Notes: generated by a model from the letters alone, not told the origin. A DNA stretch of 64,000 nt from Rubritalea tangerina (GCF_042683245.1 NZ_JBHUJB010000083.1:119921-183920), one strand, 5' to 3'; counted from the first letter of the stretch, positions 1-10,161 are shown. Made by a program: numbers and translations.

Positions 1-164
1 GGGCTGCTATTTCCGGCGTGACCATCATCGAAATAGAAGGTACCGCCATCGAACTGTGGCATGGGGCCATCGGTGTATGCGTAGGTGGCATTGAGAGCGA
101 GGTTCGCCGCACTCACTTGGGCAGTGAGAAGGGCACTGGAGATGAGGAGGAGACGTGCACTCAT
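1..164 (-). CDS. Secreted protein, N-terminal part only (runs off the window edge)
   Basis: An open reading frame on the reverse strand starts with ATG at 164 and is still open at base 1, giving 54 residues. The first ~20 residues (MSARLLLISSALLTAQVSAA) form a clear signal peptide with an A-x-A-type cleavage site, so the product is exported. The mature start (NLALNATYAY...) resembles the first strand of F5/8 type C carbohydrate-binding domains, but too little is visible to name the family. It lies 92 bases downstream of the PEP-CTERM gene on the same strand and could be cotranscribed with it. Gene reality is supported by the signal peptide; function is unknown. Confidence 0.6.
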   Translation of the reverse strand, partial: MSARLLLISSALLTAQVSAANLALNATYAYTDGPMPQFDGGTFYFDDGHAGNSS

Positions 165-256
165 AGAAAATAGAATAGATTTGACTATGAATGGGTGTCT
201 GAGAGGGGTCAAGGAGATAGATGAGGGGGCTGGTCTGAATGCTAGGTAGAGCTAGG

Positions 257-948
257 TTAGCGGCGTCGCTTAAGGGTGAAGGTGAGAGCTGCTAGGAGAG
301 CGAGTGAGCTAGTACTCGGTTCTGGCACGCTAGTGATAGAGAGGGTGCCGATTCCTTGGTATTTTGAGCTTTGACGGGTGAACAGGCCATCAGCGGTGAG
401 GATGCGTGTCGCTGTATTGCTTTGGCCAGCAACCGAGCTTCCGATTTGGGTATCATTGACGGAGAGGCTGGCTTGGTTGGTGAGGAGGTCGTAGTCGAGG
501 CGGATGGTACGGTTGGCATCGCCACCAGAGAAGGCGCCTAGGTTGGTACGTGAGCCATTTGCGATGATGAAGTACTGGTTGGAGTTATTGAAATCTAGGC
601 CCCAACCGAGGACGTCACCATGGGTGCTGGAGTAGAAGCCACTTTGCATGAAGTTGCTGGTGAGTCGTGCTGTGGTTTCGAGTGAGATGTGGGTGGTGGC
701 GGGGGTAAATTGGTAGCTAAAGTTAGCATCGTTGAGTCTGGTGATTGTGTTATCTCCACCATTGTCGTTACGGGCGTAGAGCAGGCCATTTTGCGAGGCG
801 AGGATCCAGTTGGGGAGGTCATCGCCAGTCCAGCCGTCACTGCTGATGGCATTGCCAATGCTTAGGCGTTCAGAGACCGAGTAGCTGACAGTGGCTGCGT
901 GGATTGTATTGAGTGTCAGGGGGGGAGTAGGATAAGTATTTTTTTCAT
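257..948 (-). CDS. PEP-CTERM domain protein, frameshifted in the signal peptide (C7 tract)
   Basis: The C-terminus (VPEPSTSSLALLAALTF..KRRR) is a PEP-CTERM sorting signal: PEP motif, hydrophobic segment, arginine tail. The frame is open upstream to 967 but has no ATG before 649. A good start, MKKILILLPP, lies at 948 in another frame and hits TGA right after a run of seven C (seven G at 919-925 on the given strand). One extra C would join the frames and give a textbook signal peptide (MKKILILLPPLTLNTIHAA) followed by the long frame, about 230 residues in all. The middle looks like a lectin/LamG-type jelly roll (many Asn, Gly, aromatic residues). So this is either a phase-variable or decayed gene, or a homopolymer sequencing error. 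A short product from the ATG at 649 would lack a signal peptide and be unlikely to work. Confidence 0.7.
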
Positions 949-1155
949 AAGGGGAAGTAGCTTGAGGCTATTTCTTCATGGATAGGGTGTGTTGTTAAGG
1001 TCTCAGGACGGAAGATAGATTTTCAAATTGCGACGCTGAGTGTGGGGGGGGATGTGGAAAAAATGAGGTGGAATGTGGGCTTTGGCGGGTAGTCAAGTGG
1101 GGGGTATGTTGTTTAATTTAAGGGGAGGTGGCACGCCGTGAGTGGAGGTCATTGA

Positions 1156-2868
1156 ATGATAGAGAGAGCAATGATGAATGTGAGAATGCAGGGTTTTGGA
1201 GATTTGGTACGCCGCTTGTTACTGTGGGGGGCATTGCTTTTTCACTCTGTGGCATGGGCGGTGAGCCGGCCAAACATCATCACGATTTTGGTAGATGATT
1301 TAGGGTATTCGGACATTGGTTCATACGGGGGGGAAATTGAGACACCGCATATTGATGCGTTAGCAGCTGGAGGTGTACGTTTTACCCAGTTTTATACGAC
1401 ATCGCGGTGTTGTCCTTCGAGGGCGAGTTTACTGACGGGTTTGTACCCGCATCAGGTGGGGATTGGTCACATGGTGTACCGAGATTATGGTGATGGGTAC
1501 CGCAAGAACTTGAGTCGTGGGTGTGTGACATTTGGCGAGGTTCTTCAGCAGGCTGGTTACAGGACTTTTTTTTCAGGGAAGTGGTATGTTGGGCATACGG
1601 ACAAGGAGGCACGTCCAGAGCAGCGTGGTTTTGATAAATTCACGGGGGTGTATTCGCACATTGATGCTTACTGGTCTGTGCTCAAGGGCTGTGAGATCTA
1701 CCGAGATAACACCTTGTTGATTCCGGCGGGCAAGGACCCGGTGAATCCGTATCGGCCAGATGAGGAGTTTTACATCACAGACTTTTTTACAGATGTGGCG
1801 ATCGATTATGTAGATCAAGCGGCTGAGGAATCTGGGAAGCCATTCTTACTGCACCTTTGCTATAACACGCCGCACTTTCCGTTAGAGGCTCCAGAGGCAT
1901 TGATTGAGAAATACCGTGGGCGTTACCTGAAGGGATGGGACATTATGCGGGCTGAGAAGTTAGAGCGTATGCGGGTGTTAGGGGTGGTTTCTGAGGGACA
2001 AGAGTTACCACGTGTCAAAGGGTTCAAGAATGTATCGATCCGGGGGTTTACACAGGTGGGGGTGGAGAGTGAATGGCTAAGAAATTGGGGTTCTCTGGCA
2101 CAGAAGGATAGAGAAGAGCTCGACTTTAGGCGTGCGATGTATGCTGCGCAGGTGGAGAATCTTGATCAAAATGTTGGGAGGTTAGTGGCACATCTCAAAG
2201 CGAAGGGGCTTTATGAGAACACGGTGATTCTTTTTCTATCAGATAATGGATGTTCGGGTGAGACTGGGCTTTTTGGTATGCAATGGGGGAGGTTTCATTC
2301 TGGGAATTATCACCATTGGCGCAAGCGTGGTGGCTGGTCGATCTCGCAAGGTCAGGGGTGGGCGGCATATTCAAACACGCCGCTGCGCAAGTATAAGAAG
2401 TTCGTGCACGAAGGGGGGATTGCGAGTCCATTGATCGTGCATTGGCCGGGCGGGCTGCCAGCACGAGGCGAGATCGTTTCCGGTCAAAGTTTTCATTTAA
2501 TCGACATCATGCCGACGCTGTGCGAGCTCGGTGGAGCGACTTATCCTGAGAGGTATCGGGGGCATCGGATTCCACCGATGGAGGGGCATAGCATGGTATC
2601 TTATTTGAAGGATCCTGATGTTGTTGGGGAAGCGCGGAGGCTGTATTGGCAGCATGAGAATCACGCGGCGATGCGCGAGGGGGACTGGAAGTTGGTGACG
2701 GTGGATGACAGGGTGGAAGGACGGTGGGAGCTCTATGATCTGAGTGATGATAGAAGTGAATCAGAGAATCTAGCAGCTCGGTACCCTGAGAAAGTAAAGG
2801 CGCTGCGGCAGCAATGGGAGAGCTGGGCGAGGCGTGTGAAGGCCGTGCCATTTCCGGAGGATCGTTAG
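1156..2868 (+). CDS. Sulfatase (formylglycine-dependent, type I), secreted
   Basis: 570 residues of the alkaline phosphatase/sulfatase superfamily. After an N-terminal hydrophobic segment (about residues 18-36) comes the metal-binding start of the fold, PNIITILVDDLGYSD (Asp47, Asp48). The sulfatase signature is C85-C-P-S-R89 followed by SLLTG; Cys85 is the residue that is converted to formylglycine. The C-terminal half carries the expected LFLSDNG metal site near residue 360 and a final WELYDLSDD...ENLA segment. Such enzymes hydrolyse sulfate esters on polysaccharides in the periplasm or outside the cell. The ATG at 1156 is preceded by GGAGG at 1144-1148, an unusually good ribosome site for this window. 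The convergent neighbour is a family 8 polysaccharide lyase, which suggests a sulfated glycosaminoglycan-like substrate. Exact substrate cannot be read from sequence. Confidence 0.92.
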   Translation: MIERAMMNVRMQGFGDLVRRLLLWGALLFHSVAWAVSRPNIITILVDDLGYSDIGSYGGEIETPHIDALAAGGVRFTQFYTTSRCCPSRASLLTGLYPHQVGIGHMVYRDYGDGYRKNLSRGCVTFGEVLQQAGYRTFFSGKWYVGHTDKEARPEQRGFDKFTGVYSHIDAYWSVLKGCEIYRDNTLLIPAGKDPVNPYRPDEEFYITDFFTDVAIDYVDQAAEESGKPFLLHLCYNTPHFPLEAPEALIEKYRGRYLKGWDIMRAEKLERMRVLGVVSEGQELPRVKGFKNVSIRGFTQVGVESEWLRNWGSLAQKDREELDFRRAMYAAQVENLDQNVGRLVAHLKAKGLYENTVILFLSDNGCSGETGLFGMQWGRFHSGNYHHWRKRGGWSISQGQGWAAYSNTPLRKYKKFVHEGGIASPLIVHWPGGLPARGEIVSGQSFHLIDIMPTLCELGGATYPERYRGHRIPPMEGHSMVSYLKDPDVVGEARRLYWQHENHAAMREGDWKLVTVDDRVEGRWELYDLSDDRSESENLAARYPEKVKALRQQWESWARRVKAVPFPEDR

Positions 2869-2951
2869 ATAGAAGTGGGGTAGGATCAGACCCGGAGGTG
2901 AGGACAAATTATCTCTCATCGCCCAGCAAATTTATTGTGTATACTATGCAC

Positions 2952-5447
2952 CTAGCGCATTAAGCTCACAGATCTACCCAGTTGATTAAGGTAGGGGATG
3001 GTGAGGGTGGTGGTGGTTTCATTTTGCGTGAGGGTAGTATCACTGGGGGCGGAGTGGAGTTTCCAGTGACCTTCGAGAGTGATCGAGAACGGGGTGTTAT
3101 TTTTGAGATCGGTGGAGCCGATGACGAGTTGGCAGTGATTTTTATTTTGATGCCACATGAGTGTGGATGGGCGATTGAGTTTTTGGACCAAGGAGGTGTG
3201 AGTGAATGTGGTATCTGGCTGGAAGGTGACGAGGGCGTGGGTTTGGGAGCTTTGGTCGATGAGGTAGTGGTAATGGTTTTGGATATCTTGGTAGATGGGA
3301 GGTGTGGAGGACTCCATGGCGTGGTGGAACTTTTTAAGTTCGAGGTGTGAGGAATTGACGAGCACATGGAAGTGGCACTGGTCATTGTTGGGGGCGTTAC
3401 CGTGGTCGAAGTAGGCGAGTGATGCGGGGCGGATGATGGGGGAGAATTGGTCGATAGATTCGCGTAGTTGTTGGCGGTTTTTGATGGTGGATGGGAGGTT
3501 TTTTGGGGCACCTGGTTTGAGTTGGCTTGATAGCGCGTAGGTATAGCCTTGGTTGCCGCGACGGATGTGGATGGGTGGGTTGCCTTTGGGGATGTAGTAG
3601 CCGGTTTGGCTGGCATCGAGCAAGGTATGCGAGCGGTCAGAGGGGAGAATGGTTTGGTAATTTTGGGAATAGACTTCGGCATTAATAGTGAGTGGATTTC
3701 CGGGGAGTTGGTCATGGATGCTTTGGAGAAGAGCGGTGCGAACATTTGGTTTTGGAATGGTGATGCCGGTGGTGAAGAGGCTGATGCGATTGCCAAAGAA
3801 GAAGCCACTTTTCTGGACATGGCCTGGGTTCCAGGCCCAGACACCGAAGCCGTTGAGGCTGACGCCTCCACCTTGTTTAGCGCCGCTTCCGAGGTAGTCG
3901 GGATTATAGCGACCGGCGAGGTCTGGGTTATTTTGTTCTGCGGCGGTGACGTTGGGGAAGAGGTTGGGGTCATAGCCTTCGGTTCGGTAGCCACTATCGA
4001 CAGTGTTAGGGAAGCGTCCCTCATCGCCGCGTGAGAAGATGAAGAGGGCTCCGTGCATGATGCGGTCCATGTAGGCGCCGGGGTAGCCTGCATCAGCGTA
4101 GACTTCTCCGCCACGGTAGTAGCGGTTGGCCCCGCGCAGCATGATGACTGCATTCTTGTGGCGGTGGACAGCGTTCCCCATGACGGGGAATGGTCGGTGC
4201 CCTTGGAGTGGGGAGAGCATGTTGGGATCTGAAGCGTAATGCTTCCAGAAATCTGGGAGTTGAGAGGAATCTCCGGCCATTTTTGAAGTGATGATGCGTG
4301 CCATTTCTCGGTCATCTTCGATGGGGCTGCCGAAGGTGGCGGTGGTGAGTTCTGCGGTTTTGATGGCAAATGTTTTGCTGAGCCCTACGCCTTGTCCTTT
4401 ATGGCGTGAATTTTCCCAGGAGGGTGCGGGTCGGAGTTGCATCACGTAGGGGATTTCTGAGCGGAGCGAATTGAACGCCCAAGCAGTCGTGGCGGCACGG
4501 TAGCGCTGGCAGGCACGCTTGCTGTGGGGGCTGAAGATGCCGGCTTTGGCGAAGTTGATTTGGTGTTGAAGGGCGTGGATATGGCTATAGCTGGCGTAGG
4601 AAATGTGGTGGCCATTGTGGTGGATAATACCGCCATCTGGGGTGAGGTAGCGGTCTTGGGTGACGGCGAGGTCCAGTCCGCGACGGCAGGTGAGGAGTCG
4701 TTGCCACTTTGCTGGGCCGTCATCCATGCGACTGATGAAGCGCAGGACATTGTAGTAGAAGTTGAGTTGGAGGTCGGTATTGGCGTAGGGGGCTTCTTTG
4801 TAGAGGTGGTGGCCTTCACCGGTATAGGCGAGGCATTCGAGTAAGTATTGGCGTTCGAGTTTTGGGAGTGTGTGGTCCATGAGGACAAACTTTTGGCCCC
4901 AGTTACGCCAGCCGTAGCCATTACCGAGCCAGCCGTCCCTTTTACCGCCGGGGTGGAAATCGGAGTGCATGAGTGCGTGGGCGATGCGACGGTAGAGGGC
5001 TTCGATGGTAGGGGCTTGTGCGTCGTTGGCGTGAGCATAGGCGTGAAGCACACGCTCGAGAAGGGGCTTGAGCTCTTTGTCTATGGCGATGGGCGGGAGT
5101 TGGCCATCGGGTTGATTTTTGTTTTTTGACCGAATGAGTTTTACCTTGCGGTGGGGAGTGGTGTCAGTGGGGAGTGGGAGAGCGGAGTCGATATCACGCA
5201 TGAGTTGGTCCAATTTTTGGGGTTCATTTCCCTGACCGTTTGGGGTGACTTTGGCGAGTGGGTAGGAAGAGCTGAAGCGTTGCATGCTATCGCGCTGTGC
5301 GTCCGTGAGTGTGGTGGGGAGGGGGGGCAGCCAGGGAAATTGCTGGTGAAGGTCCCAGGTGTAGTTTTTCCAGGGATTGGCTAAGATGCTGGGGAAGCTG
5401 AGTATGCAGGCAATGAGAATGGTCTGGAGTGATTTGAGGAAGTGCAT
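2952..5447 (-). CDS. Polysaccharide lyase family 8 (chondroitin/hyaluronate lyase-like)
   Basis: About 831 residues from the internal ATG at 5447, whose first 23 residues (MHFLKSLQTILIACILSFPS...) form a signal peptide; the frame itself is open to an ATG at 5495. The N-terminal half is alpha-helical and Trp-rich (alpha/alpha toroid), with the segment DGGIIHHNGHHISYASYS matching the catalytic His/Tyr region of PL8 lyases. The middle has QKSGFFFGNRISLFTTGI, close to the K-S-W-F-F-F-x-D-E-I pattern of PL8 central beta domains. The C-terminus has the IYQDIQ...HYHYLIDQ...HALVTF pattern of the last beta domain. PL8 enzymes cut uronic acid-containing glycosaminoglycans by beta-elimination. It converges on a sulfatase, a normal partner for chondroitin sulfate breakdown. 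Family call is good; substrate is inferred. The long open frame antisense-frame 2966-4369 is a shadow of this gene. Confidence 0.8.
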   Translation of the reverse strand: MHFLKSLQTILIACILSFPSILANPWKNYTWDLHQQFPWLPPLPTTLTDAQRDSMQRFSSSYPLAKVTPNGQGNEPQKLDQLMRDIDSALPLPTDTTPHRKVKLIRSKNKNQPDGQLPPIAIDKELKPLLERVLHAYAHANDAQAPTIEALYRRIAHALMHSDFHPGGKRDGWLGNGYGWRNWGQKFVLMDHTLPKLERQYLLECLAYTGEGHHLYKEAPYANTDLQLNFYYNVLRFISRMDDGPAKWQRLLTCRRGLDLAVTQDRYLTPDGGIIHHNGHHISYASYSHIHALQHQINFAKAGIFSPHSKRACQRYRAATTAWAFNSLRSEIPYVMQLRPAPSWENSRHKGQGVGLSKTFAIKTAELTTATFGSPIEDDREMARIITSKMAGDSSQLPDFWKHYASDPNMLSPLQGHRPFPVMGNAVHRHKNAVIMLRGANRYYRGGEVYADAGYPGAYMDRIMHGALFIFSRGDEGRFPNTVDSGYRTEGYDPNLFPNVTAAEQNNPDLAGRYNPDYLGSGAKQGGGVSLNGFGVWAWNPGHVQKSGFFFGNRISLFTTGITIPKPNVRTALLQSIHDQLPGNPLTINAEVYSQNYQTILPSDRSHTLLDASQTGYYIPKGNPPIHIRRGNQGYTYALSSQLKPGAPKNLPSTIKNRQQLRESIDQFSPIIRPASLAYFDHGNAPNNDQCHFHVLVNSSHLELKKFHHAMESSTPPIYQDIQNHYHYLIDQSSQTHALVTFQPDTTFTHTSLVQKLNRPSTLMWHQNKNHCQLVIGSTDLKNNTPFSITLEGHWKLHSAPSDTTLTQNETTTTLTIPYLNQLGRSVSLMR

Positions 5448-5854
5448 AGCGGTTGGTGCGGACTTTGTATGTAGCTCATACTTGTGGTGATGCATAGATG
5501 TATCACGAGGGTGGTGGGTGATGGTTCATATTTGGATCAATCGGTCACCATGAGGATGTATGACCTCTTTCATTGGTATCTGATTTAGGGGTGGATGGTA
5601 GAGTTTGATTGTATTTTTTAGGCATTGTTGTTTCGTGTGGTATGTTGAATTTGATCTTATATATGGGTTGTAATTGTTTTATTTTAAAGCGTTTAGGTTG
5701 TTTATGGGTGGTCTGCATTGTTTCATATATGAATCTGATTGGGATCTAATTGCTGGCATGATGGTGGAGATCGTGGTCTGGTAATCTATGAAAATCCCGT
5801 AATGCCTGCTGCGATTTGTGGTGGGCAGGGCATGATCAGCTACCCCAGACAAAG
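5448..5854. promoter_or_regulatory. AT-rich intergenic region between divergent PL8 and pilin-like genes
   Basis: About 400 bases without a credible gene. The composition turns AT-rich from about 5570 to 5760, with TATAAT-like stretches (for example near 5660 and around the palindrome TCATATATGA near 5731). It must hold the promoters of both the lyase and the large pilin-like gene. No clear operator, riboswitch or small RNA is visible. Confidence 0.4.
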
Positions 5855-8800
5855 ATGAAAGCGAGTAAGGATAGGAAGAGGCCGCGAGTGACCGCTCAAA
5901 GTATGCAGAGTGGTTTTGCTTTGATTAGTGCCGTGATGCTGACGAGTTTTTTATTTTTTGTGATGATAGGGATGTTGACCTTGAGTTCTACAGAGACGCG
6001 CAAGGCTCAGAGTGATGGTGCTATGTTAGAAGCTAAAGCGAATGCGAAGTTAGCACTGACGATAGCATTGGGGCAGCTACAGAAATATGCGGGGAGTGAC
6101 CAGAGAGTGACCGCGAGGGCGGACATCACTGATGAGGATTGGACTCAGTTAGATTCAGCTAAAGTGAATCCGTACTATACTTTAGTGTGGGATGTATCTG
6201 GATCTGAGATGGATTTTGAGTCGGTGGACGGGGAGATGGATTTATCGCATGGCAACCGCCGACCTGGCATGGATAGTGGTCATGATTTTGCTAAGAAGCC
6301 GGCAGTTCTAGTGAGTGGGAATGAAGCATTCTCTCTGGTTGACCAGGTAGGCAATTGGGTGGGAGAGGCTTATCCGGAGGGTTATATCACTGCGGATAGT
6401 GTGTTAGAGCAAGGTTCAGGAGATAGCATAACGATTGTTCCAGCTGAGAGGATTTTGGGTAAGAATGCCATGAGCACGGGAGAGGTGCATGCTCATTCGG
6501 TGACGGCGCCCTTGGTTGAGTTAGAAAATGATGGGGCATATGCTTGGTGGATCGGTGACGAATCCATCAAGGCGCGGACGAATTTATCTGAGAGGCATGC
6601 TATGGATTCGAAGCCAGCGCAGATGATGGCGCAGCGCAGTGTGATAGATTTTTATCAAGAGGGCTTGAGCAGTGTGGGGGTGGATAAGCGGAAGGTTGAT
6701 GCCATGTTGAGTGTGGCAAATACTCCTTTGGCAGTCTCAGCGCCTTCTGGGAAGAGCTATAGTTATTCTCCAGATATCACGGCATTTTCAGAGTCTATTT
6801 TGAGTGATACACGGAATGGGGGGTTGAAGAAGGATATGAGCTATGTGTTGTATCGGCAAGAGGATGCCGAGGGGATTCCCGCAGAGCTCGCAGACTCAGC
6901 TCCTTTGTTAGACAGGCTAGATGGGCGTAGTTTTGGTGGTGAGCCTGGTTTGGTTACTGGCAATAGTGATTTGGGAGGTTTAGCACCCTATGTGAAGTAT
7001 TGGCGTGAGTATGCGCAGCAAGAGGCGGGTGAGGCTGGTCGGGCTGTGAGCATGGGGACAGGTGGGATGGTGCCTGTGATGAGTCAGGTTCAGGCGGGTA
7101 TACATGGAGCGATTCAGGTTGTGGACGGGTCCAAATTTCAAATTTACTATGGGGTGTATCCAGCGGTGACTTTATGGAATCCCTACAGTGTGCCTCTCAA
7201 GATAGACAAGAAAATCAATGTGTATATGGAGCGGCGTTCAGGCACGAGTAATTGGTGGTTAAACCTTTTCCGAGCGAACTATAAAATCCAGCGATCTGAT
7301 GGGAGTTTTTACTCTAACGACGGAGTATTTGATAATTCACAGGGGGGGAAGGGAGGCTGGAATTTTCGCTTAGAGATCGATGCAGAGGAGGGTGTTATTC
7401 CACCTGGGAAGGCGATGGTTTTTACACCTCAAGGGATGACGATAGATTCGCGGCCAGTGGCTTCATCGCCAGGTGAATCGTGGAAGCGAACTACTCATGT
7501 GATTGAGTTAAAGAGTGGATGGCGTCCGGGAAAGGGGCATTTGTTTGCTTTGGACGGGGTAACGCATGATGCGAAGCAATTTAATCCCGATGGGGGGAGC
7601 TTTCCTAAGATTGCGATTGGAATGGGAGGGGTAGCGACTGATAATTTATTGTGGTTTGCCAATTTTCAGGATGATCAGAGGGTGACGCAGACTCTATCTT
7701 ATTGGTCGAGGTTGAGTGCGCAGATGGCATCAGAGACGGCATTTTTTGCAGCGCCATCGGTGACGGATGAGAGCCAGGACACGCGCGGTGGGTTTCCTGG
7801 GATGTTATACAAGCATGCGTTACGTATGGGAGATGACTATTTAATCACTCCGTCGGAGGCGGTGCATGAGGAGCAGCTGGAGCTTCATTTTCCTTACATG
7901 GCGCATTACAATCCGCGGGCAATTTATCATGCTGGTATTGGGGACAGCTACACGCATAATCCTCATGAGAATAAGACAAAATTCTATAGTTCTGAGGGCA
8001 CGGAGAGTGCGCCTTCATTGATGGGAGCACTTTATGATTACCAGAATGCGAGGACGATTTATACGATTCCGACTTTGAGTATAGCTGAGACATTTAGTTA
8101 TATAGGATCAGGGTATTTAGGATCTGATGCGATGGTGATGGCAGCTCCGCCTGTCTCGCTAGGTGAGGTGAGGAATGCTGAGAGTGGGGGGATCGTTTCC
8201 TTAGTTCAGCTCAACCATTCTAACAGCTTTGTAGGATCAAGACGGGCGACGGGGGCGTTACGTTATATGTGGATGGGCACGTCGAATCTACCAGCGGAAC
8301 CGATTGGCAACTCGGTGGGGGATTTTCGTTTAAATTTGGAGCACAGGAGGGTGAGTCACAGTGGAGTACGGCATTGGGGGAGCATGGCGAAGAGAGATAC
8401 CCAGGGGTGGCGTGTGGACAGTGCGCATTATGATGTGTCCTATTTGATGAATGACATGCTGTATGACCGTTACTTTTTTTCTACGATCCCTCAGGGAAGT
8501 CAATATGACGCTGAGTCTCCATTGGTGAATGGTAGGATGCGTGTGGTAAATGGGTTGCAAGACAAGTTGCAGAGTATTGATAGTGCAGAGTATTTAAGGT
8601 TGTTAGGTGGATTTAACATCAACTCAACATCAGTGCCTGCATGGGAGATGGTTTTATCATCTTCACTGGGGGTAGCTGGGGATGGTGAGCATGTGAGTTT
8701 CAGTGCTTATCGGGAGTTTGAGGACAGCAAGAGGTTGCATGAAATGGATGACATAGATGCTGCTGCAGGGGATATACGCGTGACTCTTACTCAGTCTGAG

Positions 8801-9460
8801 ATTGAGTTATTGGCACAAGCGGTGGTGCGTGAGGTAAAGCGTCGGGGGCCATTTCCGAGCGTGGCAGCATTTGTGAATCGGACGAACCGGTTGGGGGATT
8901 TATTACGTGAGGAGGTGAATGAGGGTGTGGCGCGTGGGCATGTTGAGGATGTGCGTTATGCGGGGGCGATACAGTCAGCGATAGACGCAGCGAGCTTGAA
9001 TAAGAATGTGGATGGAGGCAATGAGGTGAGCTCGAGTGATTTCGTGAATGACACTCGATTTTATCCGGGTGTGGGTGCGGTGAGGAAGGCGACAAGTTCG
9101 CATTTACCTGGATCGGTGAAGCAAAGTGACATTTTGCAGCAGATTGATCCAATGATCACTGCACGAGGTGACACCTTTGTGATACGGACTGTGGGGGTGA
9201 GTCGGGATGAGAGTGGTAGGGTACTTGCGAAGGCAGCGTGTGAGGCGGTGGTACAACGGGGTGTGGATTACTTGGATGCGAGTCAATCTCCAGCTGAAGA
9301 GCCCTATGCTCTGGAAGGTGGGGCGAGTGGTAGCAAGGAATTCAAGGAGCAGCTCAGTGCGAGTAACAAGAAATTTGGTCGCGCATTCAAGGTGGTTGAT
9401 TTTAAATGGTTGGCCTCATCTGAGGTCGCGCAGATGGAAATTCATGAAGTAAGCAAATGA
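5855..9460 (+). CDS. Giant pilin-like envelope protein (Verru_Chthon cassette protein A type)
   Basis: 1201 residues counted from ATG 5855; the frame is open from a TTG at 5816 but the ATG sits just ahead of the basic N-terminus. The start has a prepilin-like leader: basic residues, then QSG20-F21-ALISAVMLTSFLF, a G-F cleavage context and ~22-residue hydrophobic helix, but without the usual Glu at mature position 5. It is followed by TETRKAQSDGAMLEAKANAKLALTIALGQLQ, which is characteristic of the large Verru_Chthon cassette A proteins of Verrucomicrobia (established family knowledge; function not known). The long remainder is probably extracellular beta-rich structure. It overlaps the next gene by ATGA, so the two are translationally coupled. 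Inferred role: envelope or surface assembly through a type IV pilus/type II secretion-like route. Confidence 0.75.
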   Translation: MKASKDRKRPRVTAQSMQSGFALISAVMLTSFLFFVMIGMLTLSSTETRKAQSDGAMLEAKANAKLALTIALGQLQKYAGSDQRVTARADITDEDWTQLDSAKVNPYYTLVWDVSGSEMDFESVDGEMDLSHGNRRPGMDSGHDFAKKPAVLVSGNEAFSLVDQVGNWVGEAYPEGYITADSVLEQGSGDSITIVPAERILGKNAMSTGEVHAHSVTAPLVELENDGAYAWWIGDESIKARTNLSERHAMDSKPAQMMAQRSVIDFYQEGLSSVGVDKRKVDAMLSVANTPLAVSAPSGKSYSYSPDITAFSESILSDTRNGGLKKDMSYVLYRQEDAEGIPAELADSAPLLDRLDGRSFGGEPGLVTGNSDLGGLAPYVKYWREYAQQEAGEAGRAVSMGTGGMVPVMSQVQAGIHGAIQVVDGSKFQIYYGVYPAVTLWNPYSVPLKIDKKINVYMERRSGTSNWWLNLFRANYKIQRSDGSFYSNDGVFDNSQGGKGGWNFRLEIDAEEGVIPPGKAMVFTPQGMTIDSRPVASSPGESWKRTTHVIELKSGWRPGKGHLFALDGVTHDAKQFNPDGGSFPKIAIGMGGVATDNLLWFANFQDDQRVTQTLSYWSRLSAQMASETAFFAAPSVTDESQDTRGGFPGMLYKHALRMGDDYLITPSEAVHEEQLELHFPYMAHYNPRAIYHAGIGDSYTHNPHENKTKFYSSEGTESAPSLMGALYDYQNARTIYTIPTLSIAETFSYIGSGYLGSDAMVMAAPPVSLGEVRNAESGGIVSLVQLNHSNSFVGSRRATGALRYMWMGTSNLPAEPIGNSVGDFRLNLEHRRVSHSGVRHWGSMAKRDTQGWRVDSAHYDVSYLMNDMLYDRYFFSTIPQGSQYDAESPLVNGRMRVVNGLQDKLQSIDSAEYLRLLGGFNINSTSVPAWEMVLSSSLGVAGDGEHVSFSAYREFEDSKRLHEMDDIDAAAGDIRVTLTQSEIELLAQAVVREVKRRGPFPSVAAFVNRTNRLGDLLREEVNEGVARGHVEDVRYAGAIQSAIDAASLNKNVDGGNEVSSSDFVNDTRFYPGVGAVRKATSSHLPGSVKQSDILQQIDPMITARGDTFVIRTVGVSRDESGRVLAKAACEAVVQRGVDYLDASQSPAEEPYALEGGASGSKEFKEQLSASNKKFGRAFKVVDFKWLASSEVAQMEIHEVSK

Positions 9461-10161
9461 GGAAGCATTGGATGATCGTATGGCTCGTTGTGGTGAGCTT
9501 GTTAGGTGGGGCTGCAATGGCTGAGGTGGAGCGTAGTCTGCGGTTCAAGGTGTATACCTGGTATGACGAATTGAGAGATCGGGCTGACCAAGTGGAGGTT
9601 CCGCAATTATATTATAGGGTTTCGGCTGAGCGCTATGTACCGATCGAGTTAAGCCACAGCCAGGTATCTGTGGAGTGCAAGACGAAGTTGACGGATGCGT
9701 TGATACTTTTTGAGCGTCACGTCAATGCTGAGGGGGAGGAAAGTTATGAGCCAGCTGTGAGTGCCAAATTATCTAAGGCGACGAAGCAGGCGTTTGTGTA
9801 TTTATTTCCATTTGAGGGCAAGTTGGCGATGATGGTGGTAGATACGGGTGAGGAAGCGATTCCGAGTTCGAGCATGTTATTTATCAATCGGTCGCAGAAG
9901 CCAGTGGTTGTGGAGCTCAATGGGAAGAAGGTTGAGGTTGGATCTCTGAAGAAGGGGGTCATTTCTTATCGATTAGGGGAGCAGAAGACGCTGCGCTTGA
10001 AGGTGGTGGAGCAGGGGAAATCACGGCCACTGAGTGTGATGACCGTGGGGGCTCGGGAGGGACAGCGCCTCATCGGCTTGTTTTACCCTGTGCGGCAAGG
10101 CCGCTACCGGGTGTTGATTGAGCGAGAGGTAGATGACCAAAGTATTTTGATCGCGCAATAG
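9457..10161 (+). CDS. Secreted protein of unknown function, coupled to the pilin-like gene
   Basis: 234 residues with a signal peptide (MRKHWMIVWLVVVSLLGGAAMA, cut near residue 22). The mature part alternates short beta-strand-like segments (LRFKVYTWYDEL, YVPIELSHSQ, LALMM..) and has no motif I can name; it resembles a small envelope accessory protein. The ATG overlaps the stop of the preceding giant pilin-like gene (ATGA at 9457-9460), so both proteins are probably made together and may interact. No catalytic signature is visible. The function is unknown. Confidence 0.75.
   Translation: MRKHWMIVWLVVVSLLGGAAMAEVERSLRFKVYTWYDELRDRADQVEVPQLYYRVSAERYVPIELSHSQVSVECKTKLTDALILFERHVNAEGEESYEPAVSAKLSKATKQAFVYLFPFEGKLAMMVVDTGEEAIPSSSMLFINRSQKPVVVELNGKKVEVGSLKKGVISYRLGEQKTLRLKVVEQGKSRPLSVMTVGAREGQRLIGLFYPVRQGRYRVLIEREVDDQSILIAQ

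Noticed and set aside
2966..4369. 467-codon open frame on the reverse strand overlapping the PL8 lyase
   Set aside because: Composition is Ser/Pro/Thr-rich nonsense typical of a shifted frame of a GC-biased gene; the overlapping 831-residue lyase has family motifs and a signal peptide.
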